Made by a program: the position numbers and the translations under genes
In this document: positions 53,183 through 59,596 of the stretch, piece after piece
Layout: every line of letters begins with the position of its first letter
Position numbering within the stretch: position 1 is the stretch's first letter
NCBI RefSeq assembly: GCF_900172345.1
Contig: NZ_FWFY01000001.1
Span: 310,001 to 374,000 of the forward strand
Length of the DNA: 64,000 nucleotides
Direction of reading: 5' to 3'
DNA from: Limimaricola soesokkakensis
GTDB taxonomy: Bacteria > Pseudomonadota > Alphaproteobacteria > Rhodobacterales > Rhodobacteraceae
The notes under the pieces: generated by a model
The model's input: only the letters and a program-made list of their open reading frames with translations
What the model was told of the DNA's origin: nothing
Database searches by the model: none

Positions 53183-53347
53183 GAGCGACGGGACAGGGAG
53201 GAGGAAGTCCCGTCGCTCTGATCCGCGTGCGCTCCAAGGGAGGAGGAGAAGCGCCCGTGGTGTGCGACCGGCTGGGTCAGGGAGGAGGAGGACCCTGCCG
53301 GTCTGATCTACGTGCGCGCCCCAGGGAGGAGGAGGGGGCGGCCCGTA
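53183..53347 (-). ncRNA. Array block 3: four hairpins
   Basis: In RNA order the stems are 53335-53347/53309-53322 (six inner pairs plus an interrupted outer part), 53291-53303/53266-53278 (12 of 13), 53250-53260/53223-53233 (10 of 11) and 53207-53218/53183-53194 (12 bp, perfect). The block is a near copy of block 2, shifted by about 181 bases. Confidence 0.78.
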
Positions 53348-53362
53348 TCCGTGAATTCCTGC

Positions 53363-53529
53363 GAGCGACGGGGCAGGGAGGAGGAAGCCCCGCCGCTCTA
53401 TGGTCCGCGTGCGCTCTAAGGGAGGAGGAGAAGCGCCCGTGGTGTGCGACCGGCCGGGTCAGGGAGGAGGAGGACCCTGCCGGTCTGATCTACGTGCACG
53501 CCCCAGGGAGGAGGAGGGGGCGGCCCGTA
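53363..53529 (-). ncRNA. Array block 2: four hairpins
   Basis: In RNA order the stems are 53517-53529/53491-53504, 53473-53485/53448-53460 (12 of 13), 53432-53442/53405-53415 (10 of 11) and 53387-53398/53363-53374 (11 of 12). Loops are the standard 12 bases except the third (16 bases). Blocks 2 and 3 form a tandem duplication. Confidence 0.78.
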
Positions 53530-53545
53530 ACTCTGTCGTTCTTCA

Positions 53546-53660
53546 AGGCGACGGCATCAGGGAGGAGGAAGATGCCGTCGCCTCGTTGCGGGCCACCCAG
53601 GGAGGAGGAGGGGCGGGACCGCGGCTCGCGACCGGTTCAGGGAGGAGGAGGAACCGGTCG
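53546..53660 (-). ncRNA. Array block 1: three hairpins next to ccaF1
   Basis: In RNA order the stems are 53651-53660/53629-53638 (10 bp, perfect), 53611-53622/53588-53598 (imperfect, 9 pairs) and 53571-53583/53546-53558 (13 bp, perfect). The first begins 15 bases after the ccaF1 stop codon. The stems match the second to fourth members of the later four-hairpin blocks, so a first member seems to be replaced by the gene end. Confidence 0.76.
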
Positions 53661-53675
53661 GGAACTGGGAAACTT

Positions 53676-53885
53676 TTACTTGGCCTCGGCGGCCTCGATC
53701 GCCACGCGCTTGATCATCGAACGGCTCAGGCCGAGATCGGCCAGATCGCGATCGCTCAGCGCCTGCAGCTCGTTGTAAGTCGAGCGATAGATCTTGTTCT
53801 TCGCCACACGGTCGGCCAGAGTGGCGCGGAAGGCGGCGATGCGCTGGCCCAGGCCGGCGCTGCGGGTTTCGGTCGTGTATGCCAT
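53676..53885 (-). CDS. ccaF1: DUF1127 small protein, ccaF1 type
   Basis: A 69-residue basic protein (MAYTTETRSAGLGQRIAAFR at the start) ending in the DUF1127 motif LSDRDLADLGLSRSMIKRVA. In Rhodobacter sphaeroides the same small gene precedes the CcsR sRNAs, is co-transcribed with them under stress sigma factors, and its product binds RNA and influences sRNA maturation. GAGG eight bases before the ATG favours this start over an ATG six codons upstream. The symbol rests on gene order and the motif, not on full-length comparison. Confidence 0.82.
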   Translation of the reverse strand: MAYTTETRSAGLGQRIAAFRATLADRVAKNKIYRSTYNELQALSDRDLADLGLSRSMIKRVAIEAAEAK

Positions 53886-54203
53886 GTCGCATACCTCTTT
53901 CATTCGGGGCCCAATCGGCGGGCCGGTCTGCTCAGTTCTGGTCGATCCCAGATCTCGGGACCGGTCGTCGAAGGCGCCGTATTGCGTCTTCGAGGATCAA
54001 AATAGCCACGTGCTGCGGATGCACAATCCCTCGGAACGACAATGCTGCTATGCAGCGAGCGCATGGTAAAAATTTCATGAAAACATGGTCTTCCTTAGCG
54101 TCACGTCAGCTTTTTCGTGGCTGCTTGCGCATTGGGCGGCAAAGCACGAGTCTTGCGCGACAATCGGGCAGGGCCCTGATGGAACATAGGAAACGGAACC
54201 GAG
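53886..54203. other. 318-bp divergent region between ccaF1 and mrp
   Basis: No gene is seen. It must hold the ccaF1-array promoter (minus) and the mrp promoter (plus). The stress-sigma promoter expected for ccaF1 could not be placed with confidence. Two TGC-rich elements like those at phaP are present (54013-54024 and 54045-54055). Confidence 0.55.
54045..54055. promoter_or_regulatory. PhaR-type CTGC-N3-GCAG element between ccaF1 and mrp
   Basis: CTGC-TAT-GCAG is an exact match to the PhaR pattern and shares the preceding AATG with operator 2 of phaP. A near match, CTGC-N4-GCAC, is centred 32 bp to the left (54013-54024). Chance occurrence of such a short dyad is possible. Confidence 0.4.
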
Positions 54204-55307
54204 ATGACAGTGACGCGTGACCAAATCCTCGACGAATTGCGCCGCATCGGGCTGCCCGGTGGCGGCGATCTGGTGACGCGCGACATGGTCCGCGCCATTG
54301 GAATCGATGGCGGCCATGTGCGGTTCGTCATCGAGGCTTCCGATTCCGACGCCGCGCGTGGCATGGAGCCGGTCCGCCGGGCGGCCGAGGCCGCGGTGGC
54401 GGCGCTTCCCGGCGTCGACCATGTCAGCGTTCTGCTGACGGCGCATGGTCCGGCGAGCCCCGCTGCGAAGCAGGCGCCGCAGGGCGAGGCGCCCTCGCTC
54501 AAGATCGGTCGTCATCCGACGCCGCAGGCCCCCGGTCAGACCGGGCCGCAGCGGGTCGCCGGCGTCGACCGCATTCTCGCGGTGGGATCTGGCAAGGGCG
54601 GCGTGGGCAAATCGACCGTCGCCTCGAATCTCGCCGTGGCGCTGGCGCGCCAAGGGCGGCGCGTCGGGTTGCTCGACGCCGACATCTACGGCCCCTCGCA
54701 GCCACGCATGATGGGGGTGAACAAGCGCCCCGGCTCGCCGGACGGCAAAACCATCGAGCCGCTGCATGCACATGGCGTCACCATGATGTCGATCGGGCTT
54801 ATGGTGGACCCCGACAAGGCGGTGGTCTGGCGCGGCCCGATGCTGATGGGGGCGCTGCAGCAATTGATCGGCCAGGTGGCCTGGGGCGAGCTCGACGTGC
54901 TGATCGTCGACCTGCCGCCCGGCACCGGCGACGTGCAGCTTACATTGTGCCAGCGCACGCATCTGACCGGCGCGCTCGTGGTGTCGACGCCGCAGGACGT
55001 GGCGCTGCTCGATGCCCGCAAGGCGATCGACATGTTCAAGACGCTCAAGACCCCGGTGCTGGGCCTGATAGAGAACATGTCTCTTTATATATGCCCGCAA
55101 TGCGGCCACGAGGCGCATATCTTCGGCCATGGCGGTGTGGGGCTCGAGGCCGAGCGGCTGGGCGTGCCTCTGTTGGGTAGCTTGCCCATCGATCTCGACA
55201 CGCGTCTTGCGGGCGATGCGGGGACACCTGTGGCGGCCGGCGAAGGGGCCATGTCCGAGGCCTATGCCAAGATCGCACATGGGCTGATCGCAGGCGGCAT
55301 GGCCTGA
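54204..55307 (+). CDS. apbC: Mrp/ApbC iron-sulfur cluster carrier ATPase
   Basis: A 367-residue P-loop ATPase. An N-terminal MIP18/DUF59 domain (about 1-85) precedes the deviant Walker A GSGKGGVGKST (about 128-138), DADIYGPSQPRMMG and VDLPPGTGDVQLTLCQ. The cluster-binding CXXC is in LYICPQCGHEAHIFG (about residue 295). It carries [4Fe-4S] clusters to target enzymes. GGAACCGAG precedes the ATG. Confidence 0.93.
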   Translation: MTVTRDQILDELRRIGLPGGGDLVTRDMVRAIGIDGGHVRFVIEASDSDAARGMEPVRRAAEAAVAALPGVDHVSVLLTAHGPASPAAKQAPQGEAPSLKIGRHPTPQAPGQTGPQRVAGVDRILAVGSGKGGVGKSTVASNLAVALARQGRRVGLLDADIYGPSQPRMMGVNKRPGSPDGKTIEPLHAHGVTMMSIGLMVDPDKAVVWRGPMLMGALQQLIGQVAWGELDVLIVDLPPGTGDVQLTLCQRTHLTGALVVSTPQDVALLDARKAIDMFKTLKTPVLGLIENMSLYICPQCGHEAHIFGHGGVGLEAERLGVPLLGSLPIDLDTRLAGDAGTPVAAGEGAMSEAYAKIAHGLIAGGMA

Positions 55308-55679
55308 TCGCGCCCCGGTCCGGGATCTCATGGGATCTCGGGCCGGGAACTCATGGAACCTCTGGGCCGTTATTCGAATCGAGCCTGTCGATTCGGGCAG
55401 GTTGGTAGGGTTATCCCCGGTCTTATCCACAACTTAGGCGACTCTGTTGAGAATGTGGGGCTTTTTGCCGATCCCTGCGCGGGATGCCGCTAAGCGAACC
55501 GCGCCGCTCTTTTGGAAAGGCGAGGATTTTAGGTCACAATCTCAAATCGCAATATCTTGTATTTGCATCGGCATGATCTCTAGATCGTGTGGTTTTTCGA
55601 CGAAATCGGCGGAATTTTTAGGGAGCGGGGGGTAAAGACCGTCCCTCGAACCGGCATTTTAGACCTGAAATTTGTTGCC

Positions 55680-55704
55680 TCCCATGAATTCCCATGGCAT
55701 CCCT
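55680..55704 (-). promoter_or_regulatory. Three MraZ-type boxes (TGGGA, TGGGA, AGGGA) at 10-bp spacing
   Basis: On the minus strand TGGGA-N5-type repeats start at 10-bp intervals: 55680-55684, 55690-55694, 55700-55704. MraZ of other bacteria binds three TGGGN repeats with the same five-base spacers upstream of its operon. Here they are in reverse orientation and just before the inferred leader RNA start. Two more sense TGGGC copies, also 10 bp apart, are at 55939 and 55949. Confidence 0.5.
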
Positions 55705-55712
55705 GTGGCCAA

Positions 55713-55918
55713 GGAAACGGTGGACAAACGGACTAGGGGCACCAAGACCCCATCGGCAAAAAATTAGCAGGTTCATACAGGCAACCCGCTGTTTTCTAAC
55801 AAGAGATCCGGCGCGCGAGCGAGCAGACATCCCCCCAGGTGGCGCGCGCGATCGGACATCCCGGAAACGGGACGATGCGGCGGATCGAGCAGTGGCAGCA
55901 GCTCGGTCCGCCGTTTTC
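55713..55918 (+). ncRNA. upsM: UpsM-like leader sRNA of the dcw operon
   Basis: In Rhodobacter sphaeroides the dcw operon has a very long leader from which the sRNA UpsM is made by termination upstream of mraZ. The same layout is seen: stem-loops GGGG/CCCC (55736-55750) and AGCAGGTT/AACCCGCT (55766-55790), then a 12-bp terminator stem (55879-55890 with 55901-55912) and GTTTTC. The 5' end is inferred from the ~200-nt size I recall for UpsM, not from a clear promoter. Confidence 0.6.
55879..55918 (+). terminator. Rho-independent terminator inside the dcw leader
   Basis: GGCGGATCGAGC (55879-55890) pairs with GCTCGGTCCGCC (55901-55912) with one wobble, followed by GTTTTC. It lies 52 bases before the mraZ start, so only read-through transcripts reach the operon. 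Confidence 0.8.
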
Positions 55919-55969
55919 GTATCACGAGGTCTCTGACCTGGGCGGGCATGGGCAAGGGTCTCGATACGC

Positions 55970-56464
55970 GTGCTGGGTTTCACCGGAGAGTATCCGCAGA
56001 AGATCGACGGGAAAGGGCGCATGTCCATCCCGGCCGACTTCCGCCGCGTGCTCGAAGCCGGTGATCCGGATTGGACCGAGGGACTTTCTCCCAAGCTTTA
56101 CCTGCAGTTCGGTGACCATCTTAAGGACAACCTGCGGGTCTATTCGGTCGAGGAATTCGACCGTATCGCGGCCCAGATCCGGGCCATGCCCGCCGGCTCC
56201 AAGCAAAAGCAGATGGTCAGCCGGCTCTATCTTGGCCAGTCGATGAAGCTCGAGGTCGACCGCGACGGCCGGATCGTCATGCCGATCCGCCAGCGTCGCA
56301 AGCTGGGGCTGGAGCAGGGCGAGGTTCTGTTCATGGGCGTCGGCGACTATTTCGAGATCTGGAAAGCCGACACATTCGAGCAGACCGTGGGCCAGGAGGT
56401 CACCGACTGGCTCGAGGAACAGCCCGAGGGCTTCGACCCGCTCAGCCTCGTGGAAGGGCTCTGA
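55970..56464 (+). CDS. mraZ: MraZ, dcw operon regulator
   Basis: A 164-residue protein with two AbrB-like SpoVT domains. FTGEYPQKIDGKGRMSIPAD and LEVDRDGRIVMPIRQRRKLG are the paired DXXGR motifs. It binds TGGGN repeats and regulates its own operon. The only sensible in-frame start is GTG at 55970: an ATG at 55948 is in another frame and a stop lies just upstream in this frame. It begins the dcw operon. Confidence 0.9.
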   Translation: MLGFTGEYPQKIDGKGRMSIPADFRRVLEAGDPDWTEGLSPKLYLQFGDHLKDNLRVYSVEEFDRIAAQIRAMPAGSKQKQMVSRLYLGQSMKLEVDRDGRIVMPIRQRRKLGLEQGEVLFMGVGDYFEIWKADTFEQTVGQEVTDWLEEQPEGFDPLSLVEGL

Positions 56465-56467
56465 ACC

Positions 56468-57442
56468 ATGGTTGATGCGCCTCATGTGCCGGTATTGCTG
56501 CGGCCGCTGATCGCGGCGCTGCAGCCGATCCAGGGGGTCTGGCTCGACGGCACTTTCGGTGCGGGCGGCTATACGCGGGCGCTGCTCGATGCCGGCGCCG
56601 ACAAGGTATTCGCGGTGGATCGCGATCCCTCGACCTTCGAGATGGCCAAGGCTTGGGCCGGGCAATATGGTGACCGGCTGCAGATGCGCGAGGGGCGATT
56701 CTCTCAACTCGATCAACTCGCGGGCGAGCCGCTCGACGGCGTCGTGCTCGATCTCGGCGTCTCCTCGATGCAGATCGACCAGCCCGAGCGCGGATTCTCC
56801 TTCCAGAAGGACGGCCCGCTCGACATGCGCATGGGCACCACCGGTCCCTCGGCCGCCGATATCGTCAACGAGGCGGACGAGGCGCATCTCGCGCGGATCC
56901 TGTTCCTCTATGGCGAGGAGCGGCAGAGCCGCCGCATCGCCCGCGCCATCGTCGCTGCGCGCCCCGTCACCACGACGCTGCAACTGGCCGAGATCATCGC
57001 GCGATGCCTGCCACGCCAGAAGCCGGGCCAGTCCAATCCGGCGACCCGTAGCTTCCAGGCGCTGCGCATCGCGGTGAACGAGGAATATGACGAGCTCTAC
57101 GAAGGGCTCGCCGCGGCCGAGCGGGCGCTGAAGCCCGGGGGGCTGCTGGGCGTGGTGACCTTCCACTCGGTCGAGGACCGCATGGTCAAACGCTTCATGC
57201 AGCTGCGCGCCGGTGCCACCGGCAACGCCAACCGCTTCGCCCCCGAGGTCGAGGGGCCGCCGCCGGCCTTCGAACTGGTCGGGCGCAAGGCCGCCGGGCC
57301 CGACGACGAGGAACTTGCCGCCAACCCGCGCGCTCGCTCGGCGCGGCTCAGGGTGGCGCGGCGCACCACAGCCCCGGCGGGGCGGGCCGATCCGGCCGCG
57401 CTGGGCATGCCTATTCTGGACAAAGGGGAGAAACGTCGATGA
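56468..57442 (+). CDS. rsmH: 16S rRNA (cytosine-N4)-methyltransferase RsmH
   Basis: A 324-residue SAM methyltransferase that methylates C1402 of 16S r[16 protein letters not shown] is the start signature. [17 protein letters not shown] is motif I and [19 protein letters not shown] the RsmH-specific motif. It follows mraZ by three bases and overlaps ftsL by four. Confidence 0.95.
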   Translation: MVDAPHVPVLLRPLIAALQPIQGVWLDGTFGAGGYTRALLDAGADKVFAVDRDPSTFEMAKAWAGQYGDRLQMREGRFSQLDQLAGEPLDGVVLDLGVSSMQIDQPERGFSFQKDGPLDMRMGTTGPSAADIVNEADEAHLARILFLYGEERQSRRIARAIVAARPVTTTLQLAEIIARCLPRQKPGQSNPATRSFQALRIAVNEEYDELYEGLAAAERALKPGGLLGVVTFHSVEDRMVKRFMQLRAGATGNANRFAPEVEGPPPAFELVGRKAAGPDDEELAANPRARSARLRVARRTTAPAGRADPAALGMPILDKGEKRR

Positions 57443-57798
57443 GGGGCGTGATCTACGTGCTGTCGGCGCTGGCCGTCGTCGCCTTGGGCTTCTGGGCCTA
57501 TCAGGAGAATTACAGCACGCAGCAGAGCCTGCGCGAGGTGCGCCAGCTCTATGCGCGGATCGGCGCGGCACATGCCCGTCTGGGCATGCTCAACGCCGAA
57601 TGGGCCTATCTCAACCGTCCCGACCGGCTACGCGACCTCGCCGACCTGAACTTCGACCGGCTGGGTCTGCTGCCGCTGCGCCCCGAGGCCTTCGGCCAGA
57701 TCGAACAGGTCGGCTTTCCGCCCGAGATGCTGCCGCCGATCATGAACCCGGTCGAGGTGTCTTCGGCCTTCATGAACACCGATGAGGAACCGCTGTGA
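57439..57798 (+). CDS. ftsL: Cell division protein FtsL
   Basis: A 119-residue bitopic membrane protein: one N-terminal membrane helix ([18 protein letters not shown]) and a periplasmic coiled-coil part with [20 protein letters not shown]. FtsL links FtsB/FtsQ to the septal synthase FtsWI. Sequence conservation is low in the family; position between rsmH and ftsI and the topology support the call. Both ends overlap neighbours by four bases. Confidence 0.88.
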   Translation: MRGVIYVLSALAVVALGFWAYQENYSTQQSLREVRQLYARIGAAHARLGMLNAEWAYLNRPDRLRDLADLNFDRLGLLPLRPEAFGQIEQVGFPPEMLPPIMNPVEVSSAFMNTDEEPL

Positions 57799-59579
57799 TC
57801 AGACGGCCGTTGCGCCCGCTGGCGCGAATCCTCAAGGCGCGCGAGCGCGGCGAAAATCCCGACGCGATCGAGCGCGAGAACCTGCGACTGCGTCACGAGG
57901 AAAACCGCGACCGTGCCCGTTCGCGCGCCGAGGGCCGGCTGTTGGTGTTGGGCGGCTGCTTCTTCCTTGCCTTTGGGGCCATCGGCTTGAAGATGGGGGG
58001 CATGGCAGGCGCGCCTGCCGAGGAACCCCGCGCGTCCGCCTCCGGCAACCCGATCATTGCCCAGCGTGCCGACATTACCGATCGCAAGGGTCGGATCCTC
58101 GCCACCAATCTCGATACCTACGCGCTCTATGCGCAGCCGCCGCAGATGGTCGACCCGGTTCGCTCGGCGGCCGAACTGGTGCGGATCTTCCCGGAACTCG
58201 ACGAGCAGGAGTTGCTCGAGGATTTCACCGGCCCGCGCAAGTTCATGTGGATCCGCAAGCAGATCAGCCCCGAGCAGCGCCAGGCGGTGCATGACATCGG
58301 CGATCCGGGCCTGTTGTTCGGTCCGCGCGAAATGCGGATCTATCCAAACGGGCCGATCGCCGCGCATATCCTGGGCGGCGCCAGCTATGGCCGCGAAGGG
58401 GTCTCATCGGCCGAGGTGATCGGCGTTGCGGGGGTGGAACGCCGATTCGATGCCTATTTGCGCGATCCTGCCAATGAGGGGGCTCCGCTCAGGCTGTCTC
58501 TCGACCTTACCGTGCAATCTGCGGTTGAAGAGGTCCTGCTGGGCGGCATGAATCTGCTCAACGCGCGCGGGGCGGCGGCGGTGCTGATGGAGGCCAAGAC
58601 CGGTGAGATCGTCGCCATGGCGAGCCTGCCAGACTTCGACCCGAACAACCGGCCCCGGCCGCTGACCAAAGGCTCGCCCGCCGACAGCCCGCTCTTCAAC
58701 CGCATGGTGCAGGGCGTCTACGAACTGGGCTCGGTGTTCAAGATCTTCGCCGTGGCGCAGGGGCTCGAGATGGGCCTGATCCAGCCCTCGACCATGATCG
58801 ACACCAAGGGTCCGATGACTTGGGGCCGGTTCCGAATCCGCGACTTCCACGACTACGGCCCGCAGCTCTCGGCCACCGACGTGATCGTCGAGAGCTCCAA
58901 CATCGGCACCTCGCGCATCGCGCTGATGTTCGGCGCGGAGAAGCAACGGGAATTCCTGGGAGAGCTCGGCATGCTCGAACCCACGGCGGTTGAGATGATC
59001 GAAGCGCCCACCGGCAAGCCCCTGCTGCCGGCGCAATGGTCCGAGATCTCGACCATGACCATCTCCTATGGCCACGGCCTCTCGGTCACGCCGCTGCATC
59101 TCGCCGCCGGCTACGCGACACTGGCCAATGGCGGTCTCAAGGTTACGCCGACGCTGCTGCACAAGGCCAACCGTGCTCCCGGGGAGCGGGTGGTCAGCGA
59201 GCAGACCGCCGCCGCGACCCGCGCCATGCTGCGCGCCGTGGTCAGCCGCGGCACCGCGAGTCTGGGCGATGTCGAAGGCTACGAGGTCGGTGGCAAGACC
59301 GGCACCGCCGACAAGCCCAAGGAAAACGGCGGCGGCTATTACAAGGACAAGGTGATCTCCACCTTCGCCGGCATGTTCCCGGCCACCGATCCGAAATACG
59401 TCTTCGTGGTGACCTTCGACGAACCGGTGGAAACCACGGGTTCGATCCCGCGCCGCACCGCCGGCTGGACCGCCGTACCGGTGGCCGCCGAGATGATCCG
59501 GCGTACGGCACCGCTGCTGGGGCTCCGGCCGCAGGTTGAAGGTGCGCCCTATGAGGGTATATCGCTGGCCGCGAACTAG
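57795..59579 (+). CDS. ftsI: Septal peptidoglycan transpeptidase FtsI (PBP3)
   Basis: A 594-residue class B penicillin-binding protein. One membrane helix (about 55-72) precedes the pedestal domain and the transpeptidase. The active Ser313 is in ELGSVFK (SXXK), SSN is in VESSNIGTSR, and KTG is at 501-503 (GGKTGTADKP). It cross-links septal peptidoglycan with FtsW. It starts with GTG within GTGA, overlapping ftsL. Confidence 0.95.
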   Translation: MIRRPLRPLARILKARERGENPDAIERENLRLRHEENRDRARSRAEGRLLVLGGCFFLAFGAIGLKMGGMAGAPAEEPRASASGNPIIAQRADITDRKGRILATNLDTYALYAQPPQMVDPVRSAAELVRIFPELDEQELLEDFTGPRKFMWIRKQISPEQRQAVHDIGDPGLLFGPREMRIYPNGPIAAHILGGASYGREGVSSAEVIGVAGVERRFDAYLRDPANEGAPLRLSLDLTVQSAVEEVLLGGMNLLNARGAAAVLMEAKTGEIVAMASLPDFDPNNRPRPLTKGSPADSPLFNRMVQGVYELGSVFKIFAVAQGLEMGLIQPSTMIDTKGPMTWGRFRIRDFHDYGPQLSATDVIVESSNIGTSRIALMFGAEKQREFLGELGMLEPTAVEMIEAPTGKPLLPAQWSEISTMTISYGHGLSVTPLHLAAGYATLANGGLKVTPTLLHKANRAPGERVVSEQTAAATRAMLRAVVSRGTASLGDVEGYEVGGKTGTADKPKENGGGYYKDKVISTFAGMFPATDPKYVFVVTFDEPVETTGSIPRRTAGWTAVPVAAEMIRRTAPLLGLRPQVEGAPYEGISLAAN

Positions 59580-59596
59580 GGCGGCGAGGGGCTGAC

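Larger units (their letters stand above)
52916..53660 (-). ncRNA. Array of 17 CcsR/cuckoo-type hairpins downstream of ccaF1
   Basis: On the minus strand 17 consecutive stem-loops follow the DUF1127 gene. Fifteen carry exactly CCTCCTCCC in the loop, one carries CCTCCTCTC and the last a degenerate form. Where the loop is the standard 12 nt, the RNA-sense loop is CTCCTCCTCCCT or TTCCTCCTCCCT. Stems of 6-13 pairs differ between copies, many with compensatory changes, so the fold is conserved while sequence varies. This matches Rhodobacter CcsR RNAs ('cuckoo' family), which expose anti-Shine-Dalgarno CCUCCUCCC. Loop centres are spaced 40-53 bases, with a longer gap every fourth hairpin. Related to known sRNAs; the size and higher-order period are unusual. 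Confidence 0.85.
55308..55969 (+). other. 662-bp leader region of the dcw operon
   Basis: There is no gene. From left to right it holds a perfect DnaA-box sequence TTATCCACA (55423-55431), an AT-rich stretch to about 55630, three 10-bp-spaced TCCCA/T boxes (55680-55704), stem-loops of a leader RNA (55735-55790) and a Rho-independent terminator (55879-55918) upstream of mraZ. Confidence 0.7.

Noticed and set aside
52960-53660. CRISPR array (GGGAGGAGG every ~42 bases)
   Set aside because: The constant part is only about 12 bases and the flanks on its two sides are complementary to each other, so each unit is a hairpin and not repeat plus spacer; no cas genes are near.
52738-53778. Long plus-strand open frames rich in Arg, Glu and Gly through the array
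   Set aside because: They come from the GGA-rich loops repeating near multiples of three; there is no ribosome-binding site or family match, and the hairpins with the upstream DUF1127 gene explain the sequence on the minus strand.
55411-55630. Replication origin from the DnaA box and AT-rich stretch
   Set aside because: Only one perfect box and one poor one are present, and the gene context is the dcw operon and not a known alphaproteobacterial origin neighbourhood.
55948-56000. Frameshift at the start of mraZ (ATG at 55948 in a different frame)
   Set aside because: The protein from GTG at 55970 aligns with the MraZ start (FTGEY) within two residues, so no missing N-terminus needs explaining.
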